A stretch of 64,000 nucleotides of DNA from UBA2638 sp046293135 (GTDB lineage Bacteria > Pseudomonadota > Alphaproteobacteria > Micavibrionales > Micavibrionaceae). The notes below the pieces were generated by a model. The model was not told where the DNA came from. It saw only the letters and a list, made by a program, of their open reading frames with translations, and did not search any database. The position numbers and the translations under genes were made by a program. Positions 51,926 through 60,044 of this stretch are shown here, one piece after another. The stretch's first letter is position 1. Each line of letters begins with the position of its first letter. Location of the stretch: positions 54,202 to 118,201 of the forward strand of contig JBKBPR010000006.1 of assembly GCA_046293135.1 (NCBI GenBank), written 5' to 3'.

Positions 51926-53808
51926 ATTGCACTCTCTAGATCAGTAACATACTCCTCAAAGCTCAGCAAAGACCAGATAAGCAAGCGGCGGTTTTGCTGG
52001 CCGTCAAGATGTTCCTCGACCAAGGATTGTACGGAATCCGCATCGAGAATACCGTCATAAATCTTGGCGTTTTTGGTCATCAGGCGGCGCTTGACAAATT
52101 CGATACTCTCACCTTTGAACCAGCTCGCATCGGGCGCGGAAAAGCCCTGTTTTTCAGCCGAAGAGATATCATCGGGCATATACTTCTTCATCACATCACG
52201 GACGATTTGCTTGCCGTCTTTTGTCTTCTGATAATAAGCGTTCACCTTGCTGCCCGGCTCGTTCTCATTGATCTTAACAACCTCGGAGAGATTATTCAGC
52301 TTCAGGCTGACAGGGCATTTCATCGCAAAATCAACCAGATCATTGTCCAGAAACGGCACGCGGCTTTCCAGACCATGCGCCATCGACAGCTTGTCCTCGA
52401 CAACCAACAAGCCGTGCAGGAACGTCTTCGCCTCAAAATAAAGCGAGTGGTTGATATAATCCTCAGGCCGCGTCAATTGATCGGCGTGAAATTTGAACAC
52501 ATCCCTGAAAATATCACGCGTCCAGACATCCTTCACATCATCCCAAATCGGGTTAAACACCTTACGAATGACGCTATTGGGGATCAGCCTATGCCAGAAG
52601 AGATAATATTTGTCGATATAATTCTCAAAATCATCATTAACCACGGCGCGGTAATATCGCCACGGATAGCCGCCAAATAGCTCATCCCCGCCCGCCCCGC
52701 TCAAGACAACCTTGACGAACTTGGAGGCCAGCTGCGCCGCGTAATAATTCGGATAACTTTGGCCGACGCGCGGCTCTTCGAGATGCCATGCCAAAGACGG
52801 TAGGCAGCGCTCCATATCACCGGCCTTGAGCACCATTTCATATTGCTCGGTCTTGCAGTGATACGACATATATTCGGCACGGCTGCGCTCATCAAAGGCC
52901 AGCTCAATCCCCGATGCGGAATTCAGATCAAAGCCGCAGGTAAATGTCTTCATATACGGATAAGATTGCGTGGCAATCGCGGTGATTGCTCCTGAATCAA
53001 TCCCGCCGCTCAAATAGCTCCCCAGCGCAACATCGCTCATAAGCTGGCGATTAACCGCCTGTGCAAAAAGCCGATCAAGCTCTTCACGGTATTCTTCGTC
53101 CGAGGCTTTAACATCCGGCTCTTGAAAGTTGAAATCCCAGAACTGGTGAATCCGCAACGGCTTATCGTGTCCGGCCTCCACCACCATGAAATGTCCGGCG
53201 GGGAGAAGGTGAATATCCTCCTCCAAGGTCTGGTTGGTGAAAATATTCTGAAAGGTGAAATATTCCAGCAAAGCCCGCTTGTTCAGCTTGCGGCGGAAGG
53301 ATTGATCCGACCAAATCGCCTTTTGCTCCGAACCGAAGCGAAACACATTGCCCTGCACGGAATAATAAAGCGGCTTGATGCCATATCGGTCACGGGCAAG
53401 GATCAGTTTTTTCTTTTCTGTATCCCATAGCGCAAAGGCAAACATACCGTTGAATTTCGTAAGCGCCCGCAGCCCCCATTCCGCATAGGCATGTAACAAA
53501 ACCTCGGTATCGGTATTGGAATAAAAGCGATAGCCCTTGGCCTCCAGCTCCGTCCGAATAGCGAGATAATTATAAATTTCGCCGTTATAGGTCAGGATAT
53601 AGCGCCCATCCTTGGAAATCATCGGCTGATGCCCTGCGGGGGATAGGTCAATAATCGCCAAGCGCCTGTGACCAAGGCCGACTGCGCCCTCAACCCATTG
53701 CCCTTCGCCGTCCGGCCCTCTATGGGCTATGGCGTCGGTCATTTTTTTCAAAATCACCGGAGAAACAGGCTTACCATCAAAACTATAGATCCCCGCTATG
53801 CCGCACAT
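51922..53808 (-). CDS. asnB: Asparagine synthase (glutamine-hydrolysing)-type amidotransferase
   Basis: Second AsnB-type protein of the locus, 628 residues, the standard length. The glutaminase half begins MCGIAGIYSF with Cys2 and has RGPDGEGQW and GLGHRRLAIIDLSPAGHQP. The synthetase half has the ATP loop LSGGIDSGAIT (about 263-273), SGAGGDELFGGYPWRYY (about 368-384) and LESRVPFLDNDLVDFAM. Two paralogues in one glycan operon suggest amidation of two carboxyls or two nucleotide sugars rather than duplicate asparagine synthesis, but that is inference. It overlaps the FemAB-like gene by four bases. Confidence 0.9.
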   Translation of the reverse strand: MCGIAGIYSFDGKPVSPVILKKMTDAIAHRGPDGEGQWVEGAVGLGHRRLAIIDLSPAGHQPMISKDGRYILTYNGEIYNYLAIRTELEAKGYRFYSNTDTEVLLHAYAEWGLRALTKFNGMFAFALWDTEKKKLILARDRYGIKPLYYSVQGNVFRFGSEQKAIWSDQSFRRKLNKRALLEYFTFQNIFTNQTLEEDIHLLPAGHFMVVEAGHDKPLRIHQFWDFNFQEPDVKASDEEYREELDRLFAQAVNRQLMSDVALGSYLSGGIDSGAITAIATQSYPYMKTFTCGFDLNSASGIELAFDERSRAEYMSYHCKTEQYEMVLKAGDMERCLPSLAWHLEEPRVGQSYPNYYAAQLASKFVKVVLSGAGGDELFGGYPWRYYRAVVNDDFENYIDKYYLFWHRLIPNSVIRKVFNPIWDDVKDVWTRDIFRDVFKFHADQLTRPEDYINHSLYFEAKTFLHGLLVVEDKLSMAHGLESRVPFLDNDLVDFAMKCPVSLKLNNLSEVVKINENEPGSKVNAYYQKTKDGKQIVRDVMKKYMPDDISSAEKQGFSAPDASWFKGESIEFVKRRLMTKNAKIYDGILDADSVQSLVEEHLDGQQNRRLLIWSLLSFEEYVTDLESAI

Positions 53809-53812
53809 TTAC

Positions 53813-54808
53813 TCAACTATTCTTATAAAATTTTTCTTTAAACACCTCTGCATCAATAACCTTATAGGATGCAGAATACGACTCTATACGTTTATCCATC
53901 TCCTGATTGCCTGTAGTTTTAAAATAATACACATCATCGAGTTGTATACCGATAGCACCCAGCATACGTTTATACCATCGGTGCAAATTTTTTTCATTCC
54001 CGTGAACGTATTCCGCATAAAAATCAAAGCCAAAATTGTCTTCTGCAGAAAATCCATAACTTTTTTCATGTGCCAGTTTATAAAGCTCGTACGCCTCGCT
54101 TTGGACATTACGAAAAAAATTTAAAAAGCTCAGCCTTCTATTATTTTGCTTAAAATATACATTGCTACTCAAATCATAGAGTATCCATCTATTTGTACTT
54201 TCATTGAAAACTTCAATCATTGTATGACCGTTATCGTACTCATTCCAATCATCCAGAGATGACGTTGTTACAATTCTATTTTTCATACCGATCTCGTTTA
54301 ATAGATTTTGCGCAAAAGTCGAAATATGTCCGCACGTCAAAAATACTCTGCCCTTAGCGCTCTGAGCCAATAGCTCTGAGTATGATAAGTGATCATGCTG
54401 ATTTCCATGGCTGAAAATATTTGATAAAGCTGACATCAGAATATCAGGGTGGTCTATGTCTTTATTGTAAACAATAAACTGCGACGAAAGTTTATCGTCA
54501 TAAGAAAAAATTCTATACAAGCCGGGCTTGTTAATTTTCACAACATAAGAAACAACTTGATAAGCCCCTCTTACATCTATGACACTAAGATTATTCAGAG
54601 GCAAAATAGGCAAATCAATACCGTTAAAAGCGGCGTCATCCCGGCTGTAATACTGCACGTCATGAAACTCTGTTCCTTTTATGGCATATACCAGAACATC
54701 CGCATCACTCGCCTGCTGCCCGTCATCTTTTACAGAAATGGCCGCCACCAACCCTGCAAGCAAGACAACAAGAACAACAACAATTATAAACCTGTAATCA
54801 TACCTCAT
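53813..54808 (-). CDS. Membrane-anchored transglutaminase-fold protein
   Basis: Protein of 331 residues with one N-terminal membrane anchor (about 7-25), so the rest is periplasmic. Residues 30-115 look like a small beta domain. The part at about 150-215 carries a Cys-His-Asp order typical of the transglutaminase/protease fold: Cys159 in FLTCGHISTFA, His195 in NGHTMIEVF, Asp212 in LYDLSSN. The C-terminal 110 residues are helical. I know no characterised relative. Its position between an aminotransferase and an AsnB-like gene, coupled to the former by ATGA, ties it to glycan assembly or attachment. It might cross-link, cleave or transfer amides. AT-rich. Confidence 0.7.
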   Translation of the reverse strand: MRYDYRFIIVVVLVVLLAGLVAAISVKDDGQQASDADVLVYAIKGTEFHDVQYYSRDDAAFNGIDLPILPLNNLSVIDVRGAYQVVSYVVKINKPGLYRIFSYDDKLSSQFIVYNKDIDHPDILMSALSNIFSHGNQHDHLSYSELLAQSAKGRVFLTCGHISTFAQNLLNEIGMKNRIVTTSSLDDWNEYDNGHTMIEVFNESTNRWILYDLSSNVYFKQNNRRLSFLNFFRNVQSEAYELYKLAHEKSYGFSAEDNFGFDFYAEYVHGNEKNLHRWYKRMLGAIGIQLDDVYYFKTTGNQEMDKRIESYSASYKVIDAEVFKEKFYKNS

Positions 54809-55950
54809 AATTTTTTAATAGCCTCGATCACATAATCATAATCTTCCTGTGCCATACGGTTGTGCAGCGGGATGGCCATGGTGTTATCGTTGCAATCCTT
54901 CGCGCCCTTATAATCTTCAGGCTTGATATTATAACGCTCGGCGTAATAGCCCAGCATATGCACCGCATGCGTGCCGGGACGCGTTGAAATGCCGCGATCT
55001 TGCAAGACCTGCATCATCTCGTTACGCGGCATCGGCGCTATATCAGGATCAACATAGGTCACAAAAGCCTGCCAGCCATGGCGGCAATTTTCAGGCGCTT
55101 CTGGGAGGCGAAGCCAAGGAATATCCCGCAAAGCCTCACGATAATAAGCGGCATAGCGTGCGCGCTCGTCAATCAGCCTGTCAAGCTTGGCAAGCTGAAC
55201 AATACCAACCGCACCTTGCAGATCCGTCATGCGGTAATTATAGCCCAGCACGTCAAAATCGGGCAGCAGATAAGGCCTGGAGCCTTTATGGCGCTGCTCT
55301 TCTGACAGGCTCGCCCCGTGATTACGCATACGGTTCATACGCTCGGCCAGATCAGGATCATTGGTTGTAACCATGCCGCCCTCACCCGTTGTCACCGATT
55401 TACGCGGATGAAAAGAAAAAGCTGCAACATCGCCAAGCGCACCGGCCGGAACGCCGTTCCAATCCGCACCGGCGGCGCAAGCCCCGTCTTCCAATATTGC
55501 CACATGATCGGGCAAAACAGCACGCAGCGCGGGAACATCAACGCAAAGCCCGAATAAATGCACCGCAATCACGGCTTTTGTGCGCTCGGTCACCTTGGCG
55601 CGCACCTGATCAATCGCGATATTGTTCGTCAGCGGATCAACATCGACAAATACAGGCTCTGCGCCGCAATACAAAACGGCATTGGCGGTTGACACCCATG
55701 TAAAGGCGGGCACAATCACCTCATCCCCCGCCTCAACGCCCAGCCCCGCCAGCGCCAGATGCAATCCCGTTGTGCAGGATGTGACCGCCAGCGCATGGGC
55801 GACCTGATGGCGTTTGGCGAAATTCTGTTCGAACTGCGCGACCTTGGGGCCTTGGGTCAACCATCCGCTCATCAAAGGCTCGCGAACCGCTTGCCATTCT
55901 TCTTCACCCGTCATCGGCAGGGAAATTTGAATTACTCTTTTTTCAACCAA
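54805..55950 (-). CDS. Sugar-nucleotide aminotransferase (DegT/DnrJ/EryC1/StrS family)
   Basis: PLP enzyme of 381 residues. The N-terminus VIQISLPMTGEEEWQAVREP begins right after the TTG start, which I keep because this segment is conserved in the family and the next ATG would cut it. The cofactor region is AVTSCTTGLHLALAG (about 55-69), the Asp is in ILEDGACAAGADW, and the Schiff-base Lys is in AFSFHPRKSVTTGEGGM. It would aminate a keto-sugar nucleotide, possibly with the PglD-like enzyme. No dedicated 4,6-dehydratase of PglF type is seen; gmd at 59971 could supply a 4-keto-6-deoxy sugar (perosamine route), which is speculative. Confidence 0.88.
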   Translation of the reverse strand: MVEKRVIQISLPMTGEEEWQAVREPLMSGWLTQGPKVAQFEQNFAKRHQVAHALAVTSCTTGLHLALAGLGVEAGDEVIVPAFTWVSTANAVLYCGAEPVFVDVDPLTNNIAIDQVRAKVTERTKAVIAVHLFGLCVDVPALRAVLPDHVAILEDGACAAGADWNGVPAGALGDVAAFSFHPRKSVTTGEGGMVTTNDPDLAERMNRMRNHGASLSEEQRHKGSRPYLLPDFDVLGYNYRMTDLQGAVGIVQLAKLDRLIDERARYAAYYREALRDIPWLRLPEAPENCRHGWQAFVTYVDPDIAPMPRNEMMQVLQDRGISTRPGTHAVHMLGYYAERYNIKPEDYKGAKDCNDNTMAIPLHNRMAQEDYDYVIEAIKKL

Positions 55951-56048
55951 GATTATTCACTCTTATCCACTAGACACTTTAGATCAAGCATTACGCAACC
56001 AATATCAGCAATCAACGCTTAGGCTATTATAACAATCAGCAATTCACC

Positions 56049-57050
56049 TTAAGCCGCTTTGCTGGCCTTGGACGGCGCATCAATCCCATTGGCAATCCGC
56101 CAGTCAATCAGCCGCTGCAGCCCTTCACGCAAACCAATCTCGTATTGAAAGCCCAGATCGCGCTCGGCCTTGATCGGGCAACCGATACGGTTTTGCACCA
56201 TGCGCCGCGCATCATCTTCGCTATAAGGGTGATATTGCACGGACAGATCGGAACTTTTCTGATCAAGGATCATATCACAAAGCTGCTTGATTGTGGTTTG
56301 CACCCCTGTGCCGACATTGTAAAATTCATCCGTAGCGTCCGATTGCAGCGCCAAAACGTTGCAACGCGCCGCATCATAAACGGAAATGAAATCATAGGCT
56401 TGCGTCCCGTCGCCATTAATCTGCGGCGCTTCACCGGCAGCAACCTTATTGAGCATAATCGGAATAACGCCCGTATAGGCCGCGGTTTGATCCTGATGCG
56501 GGCCATAGACATTCATATAGCGCAATCCGGCATAGCTTAAACCATAACGATCATAAAAAGCGTGACACATCGCCTCACCGCAAATCTTTGTCGCGCCATA
56601 AAAATTGCGATTGTTGAAGGGATGGGCTTCCGTCATCGGCACTTCCAGCGCATCACCGTAAACAGAGGCCGAAGATGAATAAACCAAGCGCTCGATATTG
56701 TTTTTTACGCAAGCTTCAAGAACATTGAACGTCCCTTCGATATTCACGTGAAAGGCTGTGCGCGGAAAATCCTTACAGTGCAAAAGCCACATCGCCGCAA
56801 GGTGAACAACCCCCTGCACGTCCTTCATCGCATGGTCAAGCACATCAATGTCACGAATATCCCCGCCATTAGGGTACAGCGTGCATTTGGGGTGCTTCAG
56901 ATATTCCTCGATATTCGAATGCTTGCCGCGGGCAAAATTGTCATAGACGATCACTTCCGCAACATCGGTTTTCAAAAGCTCCGCCACGACATGACTGCCG
57001 ATAAAGCCCGCCCCGCCGATCACCAATATTCTTTTGCCTTTAATATCCAT
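56049..57050 (-). CDS. NAD-dependent nucleotide-sugar epimerase/dehydratase
   Basis: Extended SDR protein of 333 residues. The NAD motif is VIGGAGFIGSHVVAELL (about 10-26). DIRDIDVLDHAM and HLAAMWLLHCKDFPRTAFHV follow, then the catalytic Ser in SSSASVYGD and YGATKICGE with Tyr and Lys (about 150-158). It resembles UDP-glucose 4-epimerase relatives. A ribosome site AAGGGG is present. It is the first gene of the minus glycan operon, 98 bases before the aminotransferase, with a short leader of 129 bases up to the divergent oxidoreductase gene. The exact substrate cannot be told. Confidence 0.87.
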   Translation of the reverse strand: MDIKGKRILVIGGAGFIGSHVVAELLKTDVAEVIVYDNFARGKHSNIEEYLKHPKCTLYPNGGDIRDIDVLDHAMKDVQGVVHLAAMWLLHCKDFPRTAFHVNIEGTFNVLEACVKNNIERLVYSSSASVYGDALEVPMTEAHPFNNRNFYGATKICGEAMCHAFYDRYGLSYAGLRYMNVYGPHQDQTAAYTGVIPIMLNKVAAGEAPQINGDGTQAYDFISVYDAARCNVLALQSDATDEFYNVGTGVQTTIKQLCDMILDQKSSDLSVQYHPYSEDDARRMVQNRIGCPIKAERDLGFQYEIGLREGLQRLIDWRIANGIDAPSKASKAA

Positions 57051-57179
57051 ATTTGCCCCTTGCCTCTTAAGCTCTTTGGTATTTTACATCGATTTATGCC
57101 TGAAAATAGCAGCACTGCGAAATTCTACAAGCAATAATATGATTGATAGCAAGGGCAATTCGCATTATTCAATGACAAG

Positions 57180-58322
57180 ATGGAAAAAATCGAAATCTTG
57201 ATTATCGGGGCGGGGGTTGTCGGGCTGGCGATTGCACGGGAATTTTCCTTGAATGGCCGACAAGTCGTGGTGTGCGAGCGCGAAAAAACCTTCGGGGCGG
57301 GGATCAGCGCCAGAAATTCAGGTGTCATTCATGCCGGTATCTATTACCCCCAAGACTCGCTCAAGGCGCAGCTTTGCGTCCGTGGCCGCGAGATGCTCTA
57401 TGACTACGCCAAGGCCAAGAATATCCCGCATTTGAATTGCGGCAAGTTGATCGTTGCCGGGAATACGGAGGAGGAAAGCACCCTCACAGCCATCAAGGAC
57501 AAGGCCGCACGCAACGGAGTGGACAATCTGGAATTTCTCACCCGCGCCCAAGCGCTGCAGCTAGAGCCTGAACTGGACTGCACAAAGGCGCTTTACTCCC
57601 CCTCAACGGGGATTATCGATATTCACATCCTGATGGAGCGTTTGATCGCCGATATCGAGGATCACGGCGGGCTGATCGCCTATGACAACGCCGTTGAGAT
57701 GATCGTGCCTGATGAGGATGAAAGCGGCTTTCGGGTATTTTTCAACAATGGCGGCGATATTCACGCCAAAACCCTTATCAATGCGGCGGGGTTGAGCGCT
57801 CAAAGGATTGCTGGGGCGATCAGGGGATTTGAGGCGCGGCACATCCCGAAACTCTACAAAGCCAAGGGCAATTATTTCTCAATCTCGGGCAAAGCGCCTT
57901 TCAGCAGGCTGGTTTATCCTGTGCCTGTCGCGGGCGGGCTGGGGGCGCATTTCACCATGAATATGGCGGGGGAGAGCCTGTTCGGCCCCGATGTCGAATG
58001 GCTGGAGGATGCGGATGACAGCGCCGCTACGCCAGAGGATTACAGCGTCAATCCTGATCGCGCCGAGAGCTTTTATCGCTCCATCCGAAAATACTGGCCG
58101 TCCGTCATGGACAGAACGCTTCAACCCGCCTATGCAGACATCCGCCCAAAGCTCAAAGGGCAAAATATGGGCGATTCCGATTTTGTTATCCAAAACGCGC
58201 AGCATCACGGCGTAAAAGGCCTCATCAACCTGTTCGGTATCGAAAGCCCCGGCCTGACTTCCTCTATGGCGATTGCGCGAGAAGTTGCAAAAGCGGATAT
58301 ACTAAGCATAATGCAAAAATGA
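57180..58322 (+). CDS. lhgO: FAD-dependent L-2-hydroxyglutarate oxidase/dehydrogenase-like protein
   Basis: Flavoprotein of 380 residues of the DAO/glycine oxidase fold. The FAD motif is LIIGAGVVGLAIAREFSLNG (about 7-26), followed by EREKTFGAGISARNSGVIHA (about 36-55) characteristic of the LhgO/L2HGDH group. LPELDCTKALYSPSTGIIDI-like sequence at about 125-145 and the C-terminal INLFGIESPGLTSSMAIA close the FAD site. It would oxidise L-2-hydroxyglutarate, a product of metabolic side reactions, passing electrons to quinone or oxygen. It is divergent from the glycan operon and seems unrelated to it. Confidence 0.85.
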   Translation: MEKIEILIIGAGVVGLAIAREFSLNGRQVVVCEREKTFGAGISARNSGVIHAGIYYPQDSLKAQLCVRGREMLYDYAKAKNIPHLNCGKLIVAGNTEEESTLTAIKDKAARNGVDNLEFLTRAQALQLEPELDCTKALYSPSTGIIDIHILMERLIADIEDHGGLIAYDNAVEMIVPDEDESGFRVFFNNGGDIHAKTLINAAGLSAQRIAGAIRGFEARHIPKLYKAKGNYFSISGKAPFSRLVYPVPVAGGLGAHFTMNMAGESLFGPDVEWLEDADDSAATPEDYSVNPDRAESFYRSIRKYWPSVMDRTLQPAYADIRPKLKGQNMGDSDFVIQNAQHHGVKGLINLFGIESPGLTSSMAIAREVAKADILSIMQK

Positions 58323-58337
58323 TAATAAGCGCATACC

Positions 58338-59081
58338 CTAAGGCATTCCGGGCGCTCTTTCCGGTACAATCACAGGGGCTTCGGGAGAGACTGCATCAAC
58401 ACCCTCAGAAGAAATATTAGCAAGACGCTCATCCAGAACGGCACGAAACGCTTCAATTTCAAGGGTTTGCTCGGGCGCATTGGTCAGCCTCTCTTCAAGT
58501 CTGGCCTCAATCTGCTCTCGCAACAACACTCTTCCGTTTTCAGGAAGACTTGAAATCTCCGACTCGAAATAGTTCAAAGCTTCCATCCCTCTGGAATCGA
58601 GTTCATCGGCAATCACAGCTATTCGGGATTGAAGCGCAATAGTATTATCAAGGATTTCAAAAGATTGCATGCCAAAATCATCAATCGCACCGCGTATGAT
58701 GTCCCTGACATCATCGGCATCATTTCCGTCAACAACAAGCCTGTCATGAACCAGCCCCATAGCCAGCGTATCTATATAATCTGCATAGCGAGTTGTGTAA
58801 TTCTCTGCCGCCGCTACATCACCATCACCTGCAAGAAAACTGTTTTCATAGGAGCCTATATCTCTTTGCAGCTGTCCAATTACATCTCGTTCAACCTCAC
58901 TCCTAATTTGCGCCAAGCCTTCTTCTGATAAAGTTATCAGATTATTCGGATCAAAAAATCCGGTTTGGCTTTCAACCTGACCATAAAGAGTCTTAGAGGC
59001 CATATAGATTGGGTTATAACTTGTTTGCGGTATATCAGCAGGCAAATGCGCCTCAAGATATTCTTGGTACGATACTGTCAT
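58338..59081 (-). CDS. Hypothetical acidic helical protein
   Basis: Protein of 247 residues with no signal peptide or membrane segment. It is acidic and largely helical by eye (EGLAQIRSEVERDVIGQLQR at about 53-72, LREQIEARLEERL at about 190-202), ending in a Pro/Val-rich tail (SPEAPVIVPERAPGMP). No known family is recognisable to me. AGAGGG precedes the ATG, a good ribosome site. A TTAA-N7-TTAA box lies 67-81 bases upstream, which suggests control by a CtrA-type regulator. It converges on the oxidoreductase gene with a gap of 15 bases. Confidence 0.7.
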   Translation of the reverse strand: MTVSYQEYLEAHLPADIPQTSYNPIYMASKTLYGQVESQTGFFDPNNLITLSEEGLAQIRSEVERDVIGQLQRDIGSYENSFLAGDGDVAAAENYTTRYADYIDTLAMGLVHDRLVVDGNDADDVRDIIRGAIDDFGMQSFEILDNTIALQSRIAVIADELDSRGMEALNYFESEISSLPENGRVLLREQIEARLEERLTNAPEQTLEIEAFRAVLDERLANISSEGVDAVSPEAPVIVPERAPGMP

Positions 59082-59147
59082 TTTTACACCCTCTTACTTA
59101 TTATTTTTTATTATATGAAAATTAAGTGTATCATAAATTATAAAACG

Positions 59148-59174
59148 TTAAGAAAGTGTTAAGTTTTCACTTAA
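59148..59174. promoter_or_regulatory. CtrA-like binding box(es)
   Basis: TTAA at 59148-59151 and TTAA at 59159-59162 are spaced by exactly seven bases, the CtrA consensus of alphaproteobacteria. A third TTAA at 59171-59174 has an 8-base spacing. The site lies in the 162-base AT-rich region between the divergent orphan gene and rlmJ. The chance of a random match is not negligible in such DNA. Confidence 0.45.
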
Positions 59175-59243
59175 TCAATGAAAATTCATAAGCTGTACCC
59201 TTTAAAATTTGCAAATAGCCGCCCAAGCGACTAAACAAGCCTC

Positions 59244-60044
59244 ATGCTGTCTTATCAACACGCCTATCACGCTGGAAATTTGGCCGATATTCACAAACAT
59301 GTGGCGTTGGCGGCGGCGCTCGATTATCTCACGCAAAAGCCCAAGCCGGTGAGCTATATCGAAACCCATGCGGGGCGCGGACTGTATGACCTGAGCGCTG
59401 CCGAAGCGCTCAAAACAGGGGAGGCCGCAAGCGGGATCGGCTGGCTGCTCGGCTCTAACCTATTGCCGCCGCAAAGCCTCTATGCCAGAACGCTTCGCGC
59501 TATTCAGGACAAATTCGGGCGCAATGCCTATGCCGGTTCGCCGCTGATGGCGCAAACGCTGCTGCGCCCTGATGACCGCCTGTTTCTGGCGGAGCTTCAC
59601 CCGCAAGAATATGACGCGCTGGCAAAACTTTTTGCTGCGGATAAGCGGGTGAAGACCGCAAAGCAAGACGGGCTGGCCTATGCGCGCGGCCTGCTTCCGC
59701 CGACACCACGGCGCGGGCTGATACTGATCGACCCCAGCTATGAGATCAAAAGCGAATATGAGCAGATCGCCGATTTTGTGCTCGAAGCGCATAAGAAATG
59801 GCCTGTCGGGGTGATTATGCTCTGGTATCCGCTGCTCGCGGCGCAGCGCCATGAGGCCATGATCACCAAGCTGGAGCGGGCAGCTCTGCCCAAAGCCCTG
59901 CGGCATGAGGTTGATTTCAGCGCCCGCAACAATCCGCGTCACGGTATGCGCGGCTCCGGGCTTTATATTATCAACACGCCGTTCGGGCTTGATCCCGCGT
60001 TGGGGGAGTTAGAGCGTCTATATCAGCTTGAACCATCTCCTTGA
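59244..60044 (+). CDS. rlmJ: 23S rRNA (adenine(2030)-N6)-methyltransferase
   Basis: Rossmann-fold methyltransferase of 266 residues that methylates A2030 of 23S rRNA. The N-terminal MLSYQHAYHAGNLADIHKHV is diagnostic. ETHAGRGLYDLS (about 40-51) is the SAM site and LIDPSYEIKSEY (about 161-172) is the DPPY-type catalytic motif in the DPSY form. The C-terminus LYIINTPFGLDPALGELERL fits. The last 74 bases overlap the 3' end of gmd on the other strand. Confidence 0.92.
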   Translation: MLSYQHAYHAGNLADIHKHVALAAALDYLTQKPKPVSYIETHAGRGLYDLSAAEALKTGEAASGIGWLLGSNLLPPQSLYARTLRAIQDKFGRNAYAGSPLMAQTLLRPDDRLFLAELHPQEYDALAKLFAADKRVKTAKQDGLAYARGLLPPTPRRGLILIDPSYEIKSEYEQIADFVLEAHKKWPVGVIMLWYPLLAAQRHEAMITKLERAALPKALRHEVDFSARNNPRHGMRGSGLYIINTPFGLDPALGELERLYQLEPSP

